Shown here: positions 24,307 to 32,637 of the stretch, piece by piece
How positions within the stretch are numbered: the stretch's first letter is position 1
Layout: each line of letters starts with the position of its first letter
Source of the DNA: an uncultured Collinsella sp.
GTDB taxonomy: Bacteria; Actinomycetota; Coriobacteriia; Coriobacteriales; Coriobacteriaceae
DNA length: 45,989 bases
Assembly: GCA_900755005.1 (NCBI GenBank)
Contig: CAAEEX010000105.1
Location: forward strand, 1 to 45,989
Direction: 5' to 3'
Position numbers and translations under genes: made by a program
Notes under the pieces: generated by a model
What the model saw: only the letters and a program-made list of their open reading frames with translations
Database searches by the model: none
What the model was told of the DNA's origin: nothing

Positions 24307-25836
24307 ATGAACGAGTCGTATCGCCTGGGCGAGCAATCAATCATCGCCCATCTGCAGCGACTTGCGAACGGAGTCTCAACCGCCGAGCTCGATGTTACCG
24401 CGCTGCCGACGGAGCTGCGCGCCATCGGCGAGCAGCTACAAAAAACGCTCGCCATCCTGCAACAAGAACGCAAGCTGCTTGAGCGCATCGCCTATATCGA
24501 CCCGCTCACCAATCTTGGCAACCGTGGTGGGCTCGACCTTCACGTCGATCAACTCTGGCGCAAAGGTGTCCCTTTCACCTGCGCCTATATCGACATCGAT
24601 CACCTCAAGCATTGCAACGATACGTTTGGCCACGCCGAGGGCAACCGCTACATTCTGAGCATCTGCCGCGCGCTCACCGAAACAATGAAGCACGATGATC
24701 TGCTGTTCCGTATCGGCGGAGACGAATTTGTACTCGTGTCGCCTGCGGCAGACGAAGCCGAGCTCGAGCGGCGCCTGGAGCGGACGCGCACCGGTCTTAT
24801 CGAGGCAACATCGGACGGCAAAGCGCCCATGATCGCTAGCTTTAGTTTTGGCTGCTCGCGCGTCGACCCGCTTGCTGGCGATACGCATCGCCAGACGGTC
24901 ATGGACGCCGACCGAAAAATGTATCGCTACAAGCTCATGCACCGCGTGCAGCAACCGAAAGAAGACAACGCGTCGCAACGCCCAATCGCCGATCAGCTTC
25001 CCTGCAACGACCGAGTGTTCCAAGCGATCTCCATGAGCTCCGAGACGCGCTATCCGTTTATCCTTAACCTCGATACCGGCGAATCGCAATGGTCGATTAA
25101 TGCCGTGCGCGATTTCGGTTTGCCCTCGCAACACCCCTACAACTCTGTCGACATGTGGCTTGCCCGCGTTCACCCCGAAGACCGCGACAATGTACGCACC
25201 GAGCTCGATATGGTGCTAAACGGCACGTGGCACTTCCACTACATGCAGTATCGCGTCATGGACGCCACCGGAAAATACGTGCTTTGTGACTGTACGGGCT
25301 ACCGCCTGGACGCCACCGATACCGAGCCCAACATGTATGTGGGCATTATCATCAACCGAAGCTTGGCAGATACGACCGATTCTGTGACCGGCTTGGGCGA
25401 CGTGCACGCCCTGGTCGGTGCTATCGGTGAGATGCGTCGCGTGGCACACGAGGCGGGTTTTGTCGCCATAAAAATTGACGATATCGCTCAGGTCAATGCC
25501 CGCTTTGGCTTTGATGCAGGTGACCGCGTTTTGGCAGAAAGCGCCGCCTGTCTCATGGATTGCTCGCGCGGCAAGGGTTGCCTGTTCCGCTCAACCGGAC
25601 CGATGTTCGTGGCGCTTTTCGACGATCTTGGTCCCGAAGAGACCGACGCGTTCGCAGACGAAATCGAGCGGTTCTTAGGGTCGCCCGTGCTCTTTGGCTC
25701 ATTTGAATATCAGCCGCCCCTTCGCGTGGCGACGCTTCATCTGGACGCCGTCGACCGACAACCTGTTTCCATTTTGAACGAGCTCAAAGCGCTGCTTAAA
25801 GAGGCGCCGCAGATACCGGGCACCAAACTGAACTAG
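24307..25836 (+). CDS. GGDEF-PAS-GGDEF* diguanylate cyclase
   Basis: 509 residues. An N-terminal helical stretch (about 1-60, coiled-coil-like, ending QLQKTLAILQQERKLLER) precedes an intact GGDEF domain: DPLTNLGNR, YIDIDHLKHCNDTFGHAEGN, FRIGGDEF with GGDEF at 137-141. A PAS fold (~235-345) and a degenerate second GGDEF (~350-495; the signature is replaced by STGPMF) follow. The order and wording match the first 460 residues of the upstream gene (for example LKHCND.FGH.EGNRYI, CNDRVFQA versus VSDRVFDA), so the two are tandem paralogues. It should make c-di-GMP; the RxxD inhibitory site is not canonical (KxxD). The ATG has AAGGAGG 9 nt upstream. Confidence 0.88.
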   Translation: MNESYRLGEQSIIAHLQRLANGVSTAELDVTALPTELRAIGEQLQKTLAILQQERKLLERIAYIDPLTNLGNRGGLDLHVDQLWRKGVPFTCAYIDIDHLKHCNDTFGHAEGNRYILSICRALTETMKHDDLLFRIGGDEFVLVSPAADEAELERRLERTRTGLIEATSDGKAPMIASFSFGCSRVDPLAGDTHRQTVMDADRKMYRYKLMHRVQQPKEDNASQRPIADQLPCNDRVFQAISMSSETRYPFILNLDTGESQWSINAVRDFGLPSQHPYNSVDMWLARVHPEDRDNVRTELDMVLNGTWHFHYMQYRVMDATGKYVLCDCTGYRLDATDTEPNMYVGIIINRSLADTTDSVTGLGDVHALVGAIGEMRRVAHEAGFVAIKIDDIAQVNARFGFDAGDRVLAESAACLMDCSRGKGCLFRSTGPMFVALFDDLGPEETDAFADEIERFLGSPVLFGSFEYQPPLRVATLHLDAVDRQPVSILNELKALLKEAPQIPGTKLN

Positions 25837-25839
25837 CGT

Positions 25840-25886
25840 CGTGGGGCGCGATGTGAAACACAAGCCGTTTCGCATCGCGCCCCACG
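25840..25886. terminator. Long GC-rich hairpin after the GGDEF gene
   Basis: A 20-bp stem (25840-25859 with 25867-25886, one G-T pair, loop ACAAGCC) lies 4 nt after the stop codon. No T run follows, so it may be a terminator, an mRNA-stabilising hairpin or a repeat unit. Confidence 0.55.
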
Positions 25887-25947
25887 CCATCTGCCCTCTC
25901 GTGCGATAATCCTTCGCAGAAGTCACCGACAGCAGAGGGAGTTAGTG

Positions 25948-26571
25948 ATGAAGGTTCTTTTGGTCAATGGCAGCCCCAAGGCAAACGGCAACACCGCCCG
26001 CGCACTCGCCGAGGTCGCCGAGCAGCTCAACGCCGAGGGTATCGATACCGAGGTGTTTCAGCTAGGCGCTAAGCCCATTCGCGATTGCATCGGTTGCGGC
26101 CAGTGCGGCAAACTCGATTGCCGCTGCACCTTTGACGACGACATGGTCAACGAGTTGATTGCCGCCGCCGAGCAGGCAGACGGCTTTGTCTTTGGTTCGC
26201 CCGTCTACTACGCGCACCCCAGCGGACGTATCCTCTCTGCCCTCGACCGTGCATTCTATGCTGGCAGCAAGGCCTTTGCGCACAAGCCGGGCGCCGCTGT
26301 CGCCGTTGCCCGTCGCGGTGGCACGTCGACCACCTTCGATGTGCTCAACAAGTACTTCACCATCAACCAGATGCCCGTTGTGGCATCCACCTACTGGAAC
26401 AGCGTCTTTGGCGCCATGCCGGGCGAGGCCGCCCAGGACGCCGAGGGCCTGGCCACCATGCGAAACATCGGCAAAAACATGGCCTGGCTGCTGCGCTGCA
26501 TCGAGGCGGGAAAGGCCGCCGGCATCGAAGCCCCTACGGCCGATCGCGAGCGCACCAACTTTATTCGTTAG
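25948..26571 (+). CDS. Flavodoxin-fold NAD(P)H-dependent oxidoreductase
   Basis: 207 residues of the NADPH-dependent FMN reductase/iron-sulfur flavoprotein group. The FMN phosphate loop is NGSPKANGNTARAL (residues 7-20), followed by a cysteine cluster CIGCGQCGKLDCRC, which can hold a metal cluster or redox disulfide, and the flavin-binding SPVYYAHPSG. ATG 25948 is preceded by AGAGGGA; a GTG directly before it (25945) is also possible. Electron acceptor is unknown. It is followed after 16 nt by the ArsC/Spx-like gene, so the two probably form an operon. Confidence 0.85.
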   Translation: MKVLLVNGSPKANGNTARALAEVAEQLNAEGIDTEVFQLGAKPIRDCIGCGQCGKLDCRCTFDDDMVNELIAAAEQADGFVFGSPVYYAHPSGRILSALDRAFYAGSKAFAHKPGAAVAVARRGGTSTTFDVLNKYFTINQMPVVASTYWNSVFGAMPGEAAQDAEGLATMRNIGKNMAWLLRCIEAGKAAGIEAPTADRERTNFIR

Positions 26572-26587
26572 AACGGCGGAACATACT

Positions 26588-26929
26588 ATGAACGTGCAAA
26601 TCTTCGGGACTAAGAAGTCGTTCGATACCAAGAAGGCCCAGCGCTATTTTAAGGAGCGCCGCATTAAGGTGCAGTTTATTGACCTTAAGGAAAAGGAGAT
26701 GAGCAAGGGCGAGCTCACGAGCGTGATGCAGGCGGTCGGCGGCATCGACAAGCTGCTCAACCCTAAAGCCAAGGACGAGGAGACGCTCGCGCTTATCCAG
26801 CACCTCACCCCCAGCCAGCGCTTCGACAAGCTGCTCGAGAACCAGCAGGTTCTAGCTGAGCCCATCGTGCGCAACGGCAAGAAGGCCACCGTCGGCTATT
26901 GCCCCGATGTATGGGGAGCCTGGGAGTAG
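26588..26929 (+). CDS. ArsC/Spx-family thioredoxin-fold protein lacking the N-terminal Cys
   Basis: 113 residues with the ArsC/YffB/Spx layout: FGTKKSFDTKKAQRYFKERR, KEKEMSKGELTSVM, NPKAKDEETLALIQHL and the C-terminal IVRNGKKATVGY. In ArsC and YffB the first loop has a catalytic Cys (KNCDT in the usual form). Here it reads KKSFDT, and the only cysteine is near the C-terminus (GYCPDVW). So it cannot be a normal arsenate reductase. A regulatory (Spx-like) or glutathione-independent role is possible but unproven. It lies 16 nt after the flavoprotein gene, probably in one operon. Confidence 0.85.
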   Translation: MNVQIFGTKKSFDTKKAQRYFKERRIKVQFIDLKEKEMSKGELTSVMQAVGGIDKLLNPKAKDEETLALIQHLTPSQRFDKLLENQQVLAEPIVRNGKKATVGYCPDVWGAWE

Positions 26930-27015
26930 CCTGTGTTATTTGCCGGCGCGTGGGTATAAGAGCGAGCGTTTGGCATAAGATTCAACTGTAAGCCATGTCT
27001 AACAAAGGAGGGCAC

Positions 27016-28146
27016 ATGCCCAACAAACCCGTGAAGATCATCATGCTTACCGGATACCTCGGTGCCGGCAAGACCACGCTGCTCAACCACATCCTCGCTA
27101 ACGATGGCGGCATCCGCGCCGCCGTGATCGTCAACGATATCGGCGAGATCAACGTCGACGCCAGCCTCATCGCCGACGGCGGCCTTTCCGAGACCGACGA
27201 CCTCATCCCGCTCACCAACGGCTGCATCTGCTGCACGCTTTCGGACGACCTGGCCAACCAGCTGCAGGGCATCGCCGATTCGGGCAACTTCGATTACATC
27301 ATCATCGAGGCCTCGGGCATTTGCGAGCCTATCCCCATCGCCTACACCATCTCGAGCTTCTGCGACGAGGCCAAGGTGGGCGGCGAGCCCAAGCTTGCGC
27401 TCGACAACATCGTGGCTGTGGTCGACTGCGCCCGCATGTACGACGAGTTCAACGGCGGTCGCGACCTGCTGGCCGAGGATATCGACGAGGACGACATCGA
27501 AAGCCTGCTCATCCAGCAGATCGAGTTCTGCTCCACGCTGATCCTCAACAAGACCGATACCGTGACGCCTGAGCAGATCGCCGAGCTCAAGGCCATCGTG
27601 CGCAGCCTGCAGAAGGACGCCGTGATCGTCGAGGCCCAAAACGGCGAGGTCCCCATGGAGGAACTGCTCGATACCGACCGCTTCGACTTTATGCGCGCCT
27701 ACAACTCCGCCGCCTGGATCGAGGCCATGGAGCACCCCGAGGAGCACGACGACCCCGAGGTGCTCGAGTACGACATCGAGACCTTTGTGTACTCGCGCCG
27801 CAAGCCGTTTGACCTGCAGAAGTTCACCGATTTTGTTGAGCAGGAGTGGCCCGACGAGGTCATCCGCGTCAAGGGCCCGCTGTGGCAGGCCAGCAATCCG
27901 GACATGTGCTACATGTTTGAGCAGGCCGGCCACCAGATGCGCCTGATGGAGAACGGCTTGTTCGTTGACTCCGCGCCCGAGGACGAGAAGCAGAAGATCA
28001 TCGACGAGAACCCCGAGATCATGCAGATTTGGGACGACGAGACGGGCGACCGCATGACGAGCCTGTGCATCATCGGCCGTCACATGGACAAGGATGCGCT
28101 CATCGCCTCCCTCGATGCCTGCCTGACCGACTGGCACCGCGCCTAG
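27016..28146 (+). CDS. CobW/Zng-type GTPase metallochaperone
   Basis: 376 residues. Walker A GYLGAGKTT, the metal-binding CxCC motif within NGCICCTLSDDL, and NKTD for guanine recognition mark the CobW/COG0523 family; a CobW C-terminal domain occupies about 255-370. These GTPases deliver metals such as zinc or cobalt to client proteins. The ATG at 27016 follows AAAGGAGGGCAC; a start at 26995 has no ribosome site. No Zur box was recognised in the 86-bp upstream gap, so the metal is not known. Confidence 0.9.
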   Translation: MPNKPVKIIMLTGYLGAGKTTLLNHILANDGGIRAAVIVNDIGEINVDASLIADGGLSETDDLIPLTNGCICCTLSDDLANQLQGIADSGNFDYIIIEASGICEPIPIAYTISSFCDEAKVGGEPKLALDNIVAVVDCARMYDEFNGGRDLLAEDIDEDDIESLLIQQIEFCSTLILNKTDTVTPEQIAELKAIVRSLQKDAVIVEAQNGEVPMEELLDTDRFDFMRAYNSAAWIEAMEHPEEHDDPEVLEYDIETFVYSRRKPFDLQKFTDFVEQEWPDEVIRVKGPLWQASNPDMCYMFEQAGHQMRLMENGLFVDSAPEDEKQKIIDENPEIMQIWDDETGDRMTSLCIIGRHMDKDALIASLDACLTDWHRA

Positions 28147-28184
28147 GTTTATCTAAGCGGGCATTTTTCCGCTACGTAACCGCC

Positions 28185-28225
28185 AAACCACCACGAAGGT
28201 GCCTGTTCCCTTCGTGGTGGTTTTT
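28185..28225 (+). terminator. Intrinsic terminator after CobW-type gene
   Basis: AAACCACCACGAAGG (28185-28199) pairs perfectly with 28209-28223 around a 9-nt loop; the stem's T arm is extended to TTTTT at 28225. It sits 20 nt before the trmL start. Confidence 0.9.
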
Positions 28226-28246
28226 CGTTCTGAGCCAAGGAGATTC

Positions 28247-28846
28247 ATGTTCAACATTGTGCTGTATGCGCCCGAGATTCCGGCCAATACGGGCAATATC
28301 GGCCGTACCTGCGTGGTCACCGGCGCCCGCCTACATCTGGTGGAGCCGCTGGGCTTTTCGCTCGATGACAAGACGGTACGTCGCGCCGGCCTGGGCTACT
28401 GGCAAAACTTGGACGTGGCGACCTATGCCGGCTGGGAGGATTTCCTTGCACGCAACGGCCTCTCCCCCGCCGATGGTCGCCTACATCTGCTGACCAAAAA
28501 GGCACGCCGCACCTATGCGCAGAGTACCTACCGCGATGGCGACTACTTGGTCTTTGGCAGCGAGAGCTCGGGCATTCCCGAGCCGCTGCTTGCCGCGGCG
28601 CCCGAGCGCTGCGAACGCATCCCCATGTTGCGAGATTGCGATTCGCTTGACAACGCCGAGGCCTGGGAAGCCCACGAGGAATCGCTCGGACATACCGAGG
28701 ACAGCCACGAAGCCATCCTTCAGCAGGATATCTGCGGCAACTTCGTCGACCCGGACGACTACCGCATCAGCGCACTCAACCTCTCCAACAGCGCCGCCAT
28801 CGTCCTCTACGAGGCTCTGCGCCAAACAGGCTTTCCGGGAATGTGA
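28247..28846 (+). CDS. trmL: tRNA (cytidine/uridine-34 2'-O)-methyltransferase, with insert
   Basis: 199 residues of the SPOUT family. The N-terminus FNIVLYAPEIPANTGNIGRTC, the central LVFGSESSGIPEPLL and the C-terminal LNLSNSAAIVLYEALRQTGF are TrmL signatures; they form the knot that binds S-adenosylmethionine. Between IPML and LNLSN there are about 50 residues (CDSLDNAEAWEAHEESLG...), where the usual enzyme has only a few, so the protein is longer than the ~155-160 typical for the family. The insert is acidic. ATG 28247 follows AAGGAG. The stop codon TGA lies inside a palindromic repeat element (28839-28873). Confidence 0.9.
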   Translation: MFNIVLYAPEIPANTGNIGRTCVVTGARLHLVEPLGFSLDDKTVRRAGLGYWQNLDVATYAGWEDFLARNGLSPADGRLHLLTKKARRTYAQSTYRDGDYLVFGSESSGIPEPLLAAAPERCERIPMLRDCDSLDNAEAWEAHEESLGHTEDSHEAILQQDICGNFVDPDDYRISALNLSNSAAIVLYEALRQTGFPGM

Positions 28847-28873
28847 CAAAGGAACTGTCCCTTTGTCACATTC
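28839..28873. repeat. Palindromic element 1 (overlaps trmL stop)
   Basis: Arms GAATGTGACAAAGG (28839-28852) and CCTTTGTCACATTC (28860-28873) are perfectly complementary, with loop AACTGTC. The TGA in TGTGAC is the stop codon of trmL. Nearly the same arms occur at 30096-30130 and 33824-33856. Confidence 0.85.
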
Positions 28874-28990
28874 AAGTGCCACGTCGATGACACACATGCC
28901 TGATTGATGCTCTAAATAACGAACCATCACTTTTAATCAGAATTAACTAAAATAAAATGAAGTTAAACGGCGGTGTGAAAGGAGGGCATT

Positions 28991-30091
28991 GTGGAATACC
29001 TCGAAAACCCGTTTACCCCTAGCTTTGGCGAGGTTCCTGCCCATCTCGCTGGCAGACAGCAGATTATTCGGGATTTGGACCGTGCCTTCTTGAGCCAGCG
29101 CAGGCGCCCAGAGTTGACCTCGATCTTCTCAGGCGCGCGTGGAACCGGTAAAACCGCTCTCATGTCGTCGCTTGCGACAAGGGCGGAATCCCACGGCTGG
29201 ATTGCCGTAAAGACGACCGCGCTCCCGGGAATGCTTGAGGAAATCGAGTTCGGGGCGAAACGTGCTGCCGGCCATCTTATCGACCCGTCTAACAACTTCG
29301 AAGTCACCGGTCTCGGAATTGCACCGCTCGGCAGCATCGAGGTCAATCGCGTTCACGATGCCTCAACATGGCGTTATCGCATGAGCGACATCATCGACCA
29401 GCTCAACGAGGCAGGCACCGGTCTGCTCGTCACGGTTGACGAGGTGGACCCGACACTCGACGAGATGATTCAGCTTGCAGCGACGTATCAGCACTTTGTG
29501 ACCGATGGGAAACGCGTCGCGCTGCTCATGGCGGGACTTCCCAACAACGTCTCGACGTTGCTGAACCACAAGACGGTCTCGTTCCTTCGCCGCGCCCAAC
29601 AATATCATCTGGGTCGCATTGCCGACTATGACGTGCGCGAGGCCTTGATTCGCACAATTCAGGAAAACGATCGCCTGGCAGATGCTGAGGGAATCGATAG
29701 AGCCGTTCGCTCGATCTCTGGTTTTCCCTTCCTATTGCAACTCGTAGGCTACCGTGCCTGGGATCTCACAAGCGATTCAAAGGAAATCTCGTCACGCGAC
29801 TTTGACCTGGGAATCAAAATCGCGCGCGACGAGATGGACGACCGAATCCTCGCGGCAACCTATCGGGAACTCACGGCAGAGGACAAGCGATTCCTCATCG
29901 CCATGCTCGATGACGAGGAAGAGTCCACCACTGCTGACCTTGTCGAGCGCCTTAAGCGTTCGCCGCAGCAGGTCTCCCGCTACCGGCGCCGCATGATAGA
30001 TGCCGGCATCATTGGGGAACGTGGGCGCGGAATCGTCGCTTTTGAATTGCCATTCTTCCGCGACTATCTCGCGGCTCAATGCGTGAAATAG
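28991..30091 (+). CDS. AAA+ ATPase with C-terminal winged helix (copy 1)
   Basis: 366 residues. It opens NPFTPSFGEVPAHLAGRQ, then has Walker A GARGTGKT (about 49-56), Walker B LLVTVDEVD, a sensor region (FLRRAQQYHLGRI) and a C-terminal winged helix (residues ~300-360: TTADLVERLKRSPQQVSRYRRRM). The plan resembles Orc1/Cdc6-like or archaeal-type ATPases common in Actinobacteria, whose function is unknown. The start is GTG 28991 with GGAGGG 4 nt before. It is flanked by palindromic elements on both sides (28839 and 30096) and preceded by an AT-rich stretch with TTAACT/AGTTAA repeats. A diverged paralogue lies at 32638-33756. Confidence 0.85.
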   Translation: MEYLENPFTPSFGEVPAHLAGRQQIIRDLDRAFLSQRRRPELTSIFSGARGTGKTALMSSLATRAESHGWIAVKTTALPGMLEEIEFGAKRAAGHLIDPSNNFEVTGLGIAPLGSIEVNRVHDASTWRYRMSDIIDQLNEAGTGLLVTVDEVDPTLDEMIQLAATYQHFVTDGKRVALLMAGLPNNVSTLLNHKTVSFLRRAQQYHLGRIADYDVREALIRTIQENDRLADAEGIDRAVRSISGFPFLLQLVGYRAWDLTSDSKEISSRDFDLGIKIARDEMDDRILAATYRELTAEDKRFLIAMLDDEEESTTADLVERLKRSPQQVSRYRRRMIDAGIIGERGRGIVAFELPFFRDYLAAQCVK

Positions 30092-30095
30092 AAAT

Positions 30096-30130
30096 CAATG
30101 TGACAAAGAGGCAGTCCCTTTGTCACATTG
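30096..30130. repeat. Palindromic element 2 (between AAA+ copy 1 and uvrA2)
   Basis: Arms CAATGTGACAAAG (30096-30108) and CTTTGTCACATTG (30118-30130) with loop AGGCAGTCC. It starts 4 nt after the AAA+ stop and ends 1 nt before the end of the converging uvrA2 gene. Confidence 0.85.
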
Positions 30131-30131
30131 C

Positions 30132-32612
30132 CTATAGGTAGCGACCGGTAATGCTCTTGGAGCAAGCCGCGATGTCGCCCGGCGTGCCGGCGCAGACGAT
30201 TTGCCCGCCCGCGTCACCGCCGCCCGGGCCCATGTCGATCACATAGTCGGCGTTGCGGACAAGGTCGAGGTCGTGTTCGATCACGACAACTGTGGCGCCC
30301 TTGGCGACGAGGCCGTCAAACACACTCAGCAACACCTGAACATCGAGCGGATGTAGTCCGATCGTGGGCTCATCGAATACGAATACGGCATCGTCCTGCA
30401 CGCGGCCCATCTCGCTCGCAAGCTTAAGACGCTGCGCCTCGCCGCCCGAAAGCGCCGGTGTGGGCTCACCGAGCGTGAGATAGCCCAAGCCCAGGTCGTG
30501 CAAGGTCTGTAAGCGTGCCTGAACTTTCTTGAGCCCCACCGTGGCGTCGAGCGCTTCGTCCACACTCATGTCCATGAGCTGCGGCAACGTAAGCAGGCTC
30601 CCGTCCTTGCCCTCGCGATGGATATGCGAAGCCACGTCTGCATAACGTGAGCCGCGACATGCCGGGCAGACGATCTCGACGTCGGGCAAAAACTGCACGT
30701 CGAGCGATATCGAACCCGTGCCATCGCACGTAGGGCAGCGCAAAGCGCCAGTGTTGTAGCTAAATGCGCCTGCCTTGTAGCCGGCTGCCTTGGCCTCGGG
30801 CGTGCGGGCGAAGGCGCGACGCAGTTCATCATGGATGTCGGCATAAGTCGCTACCGTCGAACGCACGTTGGCACCGATGGGCGTGGCGTCTATCAGGTTG
30901 GCACGTGCAATGCCTTCGGCATCGACCCAACGCACGTGTTTTGGCAGGCGCTCGCTGGCTGCCTGCGCCTTAAGTGCCGGGATGAGTGTCTCGAGCACCA
31001 ACGTCGTCTTACCCGAACCCGAAACGCCCGTCACCGCGACAAGGCGACCGCGCGGTATATCGACTTCGAGCGGTTTGACGGTATGGATGGCATCGGTCGC
31101 CATGCGGATATGGCCCCGGTCAAACATTTCGTCGTCAGGCACCTGCGGACGCAAGCGCTCAGGCTCCGAGCGCAAAAATGGGGCGATGCGGCTGCCCTGC
31201 GATTCTTCGACCTCGCCTACCGCGCCCGCGGCGATCACATTGCCGCCGCCTGCTCCGGCAACGGGGCCCATCTCGACCAGATAGTCGGCTTCCGCCAGTA
31301 CGCGCGTGTCGTGGTCGACAACGACCACGGTGTTGCCGTCATCCACCAAATCGCGCATCACGCCTACCAGGCCGTCGACATTGGCAGGATGCAAGCCAAT
31401 CGAGGGCTCGTCCAGCACATAGAGCACGCCCGTCGATCGGTTACGCACCACGCGGGCGAGCTGCACGCGCTGACGCTCGCCCGTGGAGAGCGTGGCACCG
31501 GCGCGGTCGAGTGAAAGGTAATCGAGGCCCAGATCGACCAGTCGACGGGCCGTGCTCAAAAACGAATCGCAGATATCCGTCGCCATGGGCTGCATCTCGG
31601 CCGGCAAGGATGCGGGCACCCCGCGCACCCACTCAATCGCCTCACCCAGCGTCATAGCCGCGGCCTGCGCCAGATTGATACCGCGCACCTGGGGATGGCG
31701 TGCGGCCTCGGAGAGACGCGTGCCGCCACAGTCACGGCATGGCCCCTCGCGCAAAAAGCGCGCCACGCGCTTGAGGCCCTTGTCGTCCTTAACCTTGGCG
31801 AGCGCATTCTCGACGGTATAGACAGCGTTGTAATAGGTAAAATCGAGCGGCGTGGCGCCCTCGCCGTTTTTGGGAACGTAGAGAATGTGCTTTTTAACCG
31901 CCGGACCGTGGAACACGATGTCGCGCTCTTGAGGCGTGAGCTGGTTAAACGGCACGTCGGTGCGCACGCCCATCTCGCCGGCTACCTGCTTCATCAGATC
32001 CCACATGAGCGTACCCCAGGGAAGCACCGCGCCTTCGTTGATGGTCTTTGACTCGTCGGGCACCAGGCTCGCTTCGTCCACCTCGCGCATGACACCGGTG
32101 CCGCCGCAGGTAGGGCACGCACCGCCGCTGTTAAAGGCAAGGTCCTCGGCACTCGGCGCGTAGAACTCGCGGCCGCATGCGGGGCACGTGAGCGACAGGC
32201 CCGCAGCCACGTTAAGGCTCGGCTCCACACGCGCCCCGCAATGTGGGCACACGTGATGGGCACAGCGGCTAAAGAGCAAACGCAGACTGTTGTTGAGCTC
32301 GGTCATGGTACCAAAGGTCGAGCGCACGCCTGGCACACTGGGACGCTGATGCAACGCGAGTGCCGCCGGTACGTGCAATACCTCGTCCACCTGGGCGTGC
32401 TCGGCCTGCGTCAGGCGACGTCGAGTATAGGTGCTGAGCGCCTCCAGGTAACGGCGCGAGCCCTCGGCATAAAGAACTCCCAGCGCCAGCGAGCTCTTGC
32501 CCGAGCCCGACACGCCGGCAATGCCCACGAGCCTCCCCAGCGGAATATCGATATCGATGTCCTTGAGATTGTGGACACGTGCACCGCGCACCTCGATAGC
32601 CTGCGGGCTCAT
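30132..32612 (-). CDS. uvrA2: UvrA2-type ABC protein lacking the UvrB-binding domain
   Basis: 826 residues with two ABC ATPase halves: Walker A GVSGSGKSS and GVSGSGKTT, signatures LSTGERQRVQLA and LSGGEAQRLKLA, Walker B VLDEPSIGLHP and FVFDEPTIGLHP. Zinc-binding CxxC pairs are CPHCG, CPACG, CPTCGG and, in the second half, CPTCDG/CPACRG. Compared with standard ~940-residue UvrA, the segment after RLLFSR is reduced to a ~35-residue zinc ribbon, so the UvrB-interaction domain is missing. Such UvrA2 proteins occur in drug-producing or damage-tolerant bacteria. ATG 32612 (MSPQAIEV) is the most UvrA-like start; GTG 32627 or ATG 32645, overlapping the AAA+ stop, are alternatives. It probably forms an operon with the AAA+ gene upstream. 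Confidence 0.9.
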   Translation of the reverse strand: MSPQAIEVRGARVHNLKDIDIDIPLGRLVGIAGVSGSGKSSLALGVLYAEGSRRYLEALSTYTRRRLTQAEHAQVDEVLHVPAALALHQRPSVPGVRSTFGTMTELNNSLRLLFSRCAHHVCPHCGARVEPSLNVAAGLSLTCPACGREFYAPSAEDLAFNSGGACPTCGGTGVMREVDEASLVPDESKTINEGAVLPWGTLMWDLMKQVAGEMGVRTDVPFNQLTPQERDIVFHGPAVKKHILYVPKNGEGATPLDFTYYNAVYTVENALAKVKDDKGLKRVARFLREGPCRDCGGTRLSEAARHPQVRGINLAQAAAMTLGEAIEWVRGVPASLPAEMQPMATDICDSFLSTARRLVDLGLDYLSLDRAGATLSTGERQRVQLARVVRNRSTGVLYVLDEPSIGLHPANVDGLVGVMRDLVDDGNTVVVVDHDTRVLAEADYLVEMGPVAGAGGGNVIAAGAVGEVEESQGSRIAPFLRSEPERLRPQVPDDEMFDRGHIRMATDAIHTVKPLEVDIPRGRLVAVTGVSGSGKTTLVLETLIPALKAQAASERLPKHVRWVDAEGIARANLIDATPIGANVRSTVATYADIHDELRRAFARTPEAKAAGYKAGAFSYNTGALRCPTCDGTGSISLDVQFLPDVEIVCPACRGSRYADVASHIHREGKDGSLLTLPQLMDMSVDEALDATVGLKKVQARLQTLHDLGLGYLTLGEPTPALSGGEAQRLKLASEMGRVQDDAVFVFDEPTIGLHPLDVQVLLSVFDGLVAKGATVVVIEHDLDLVRNADYVIDMGPGGGDAGGQIVCAGTPGDIAACSKSITGRYL

Positions 32613-32637
32613 CTTCTGTTCCGTCACCTTTATCACC

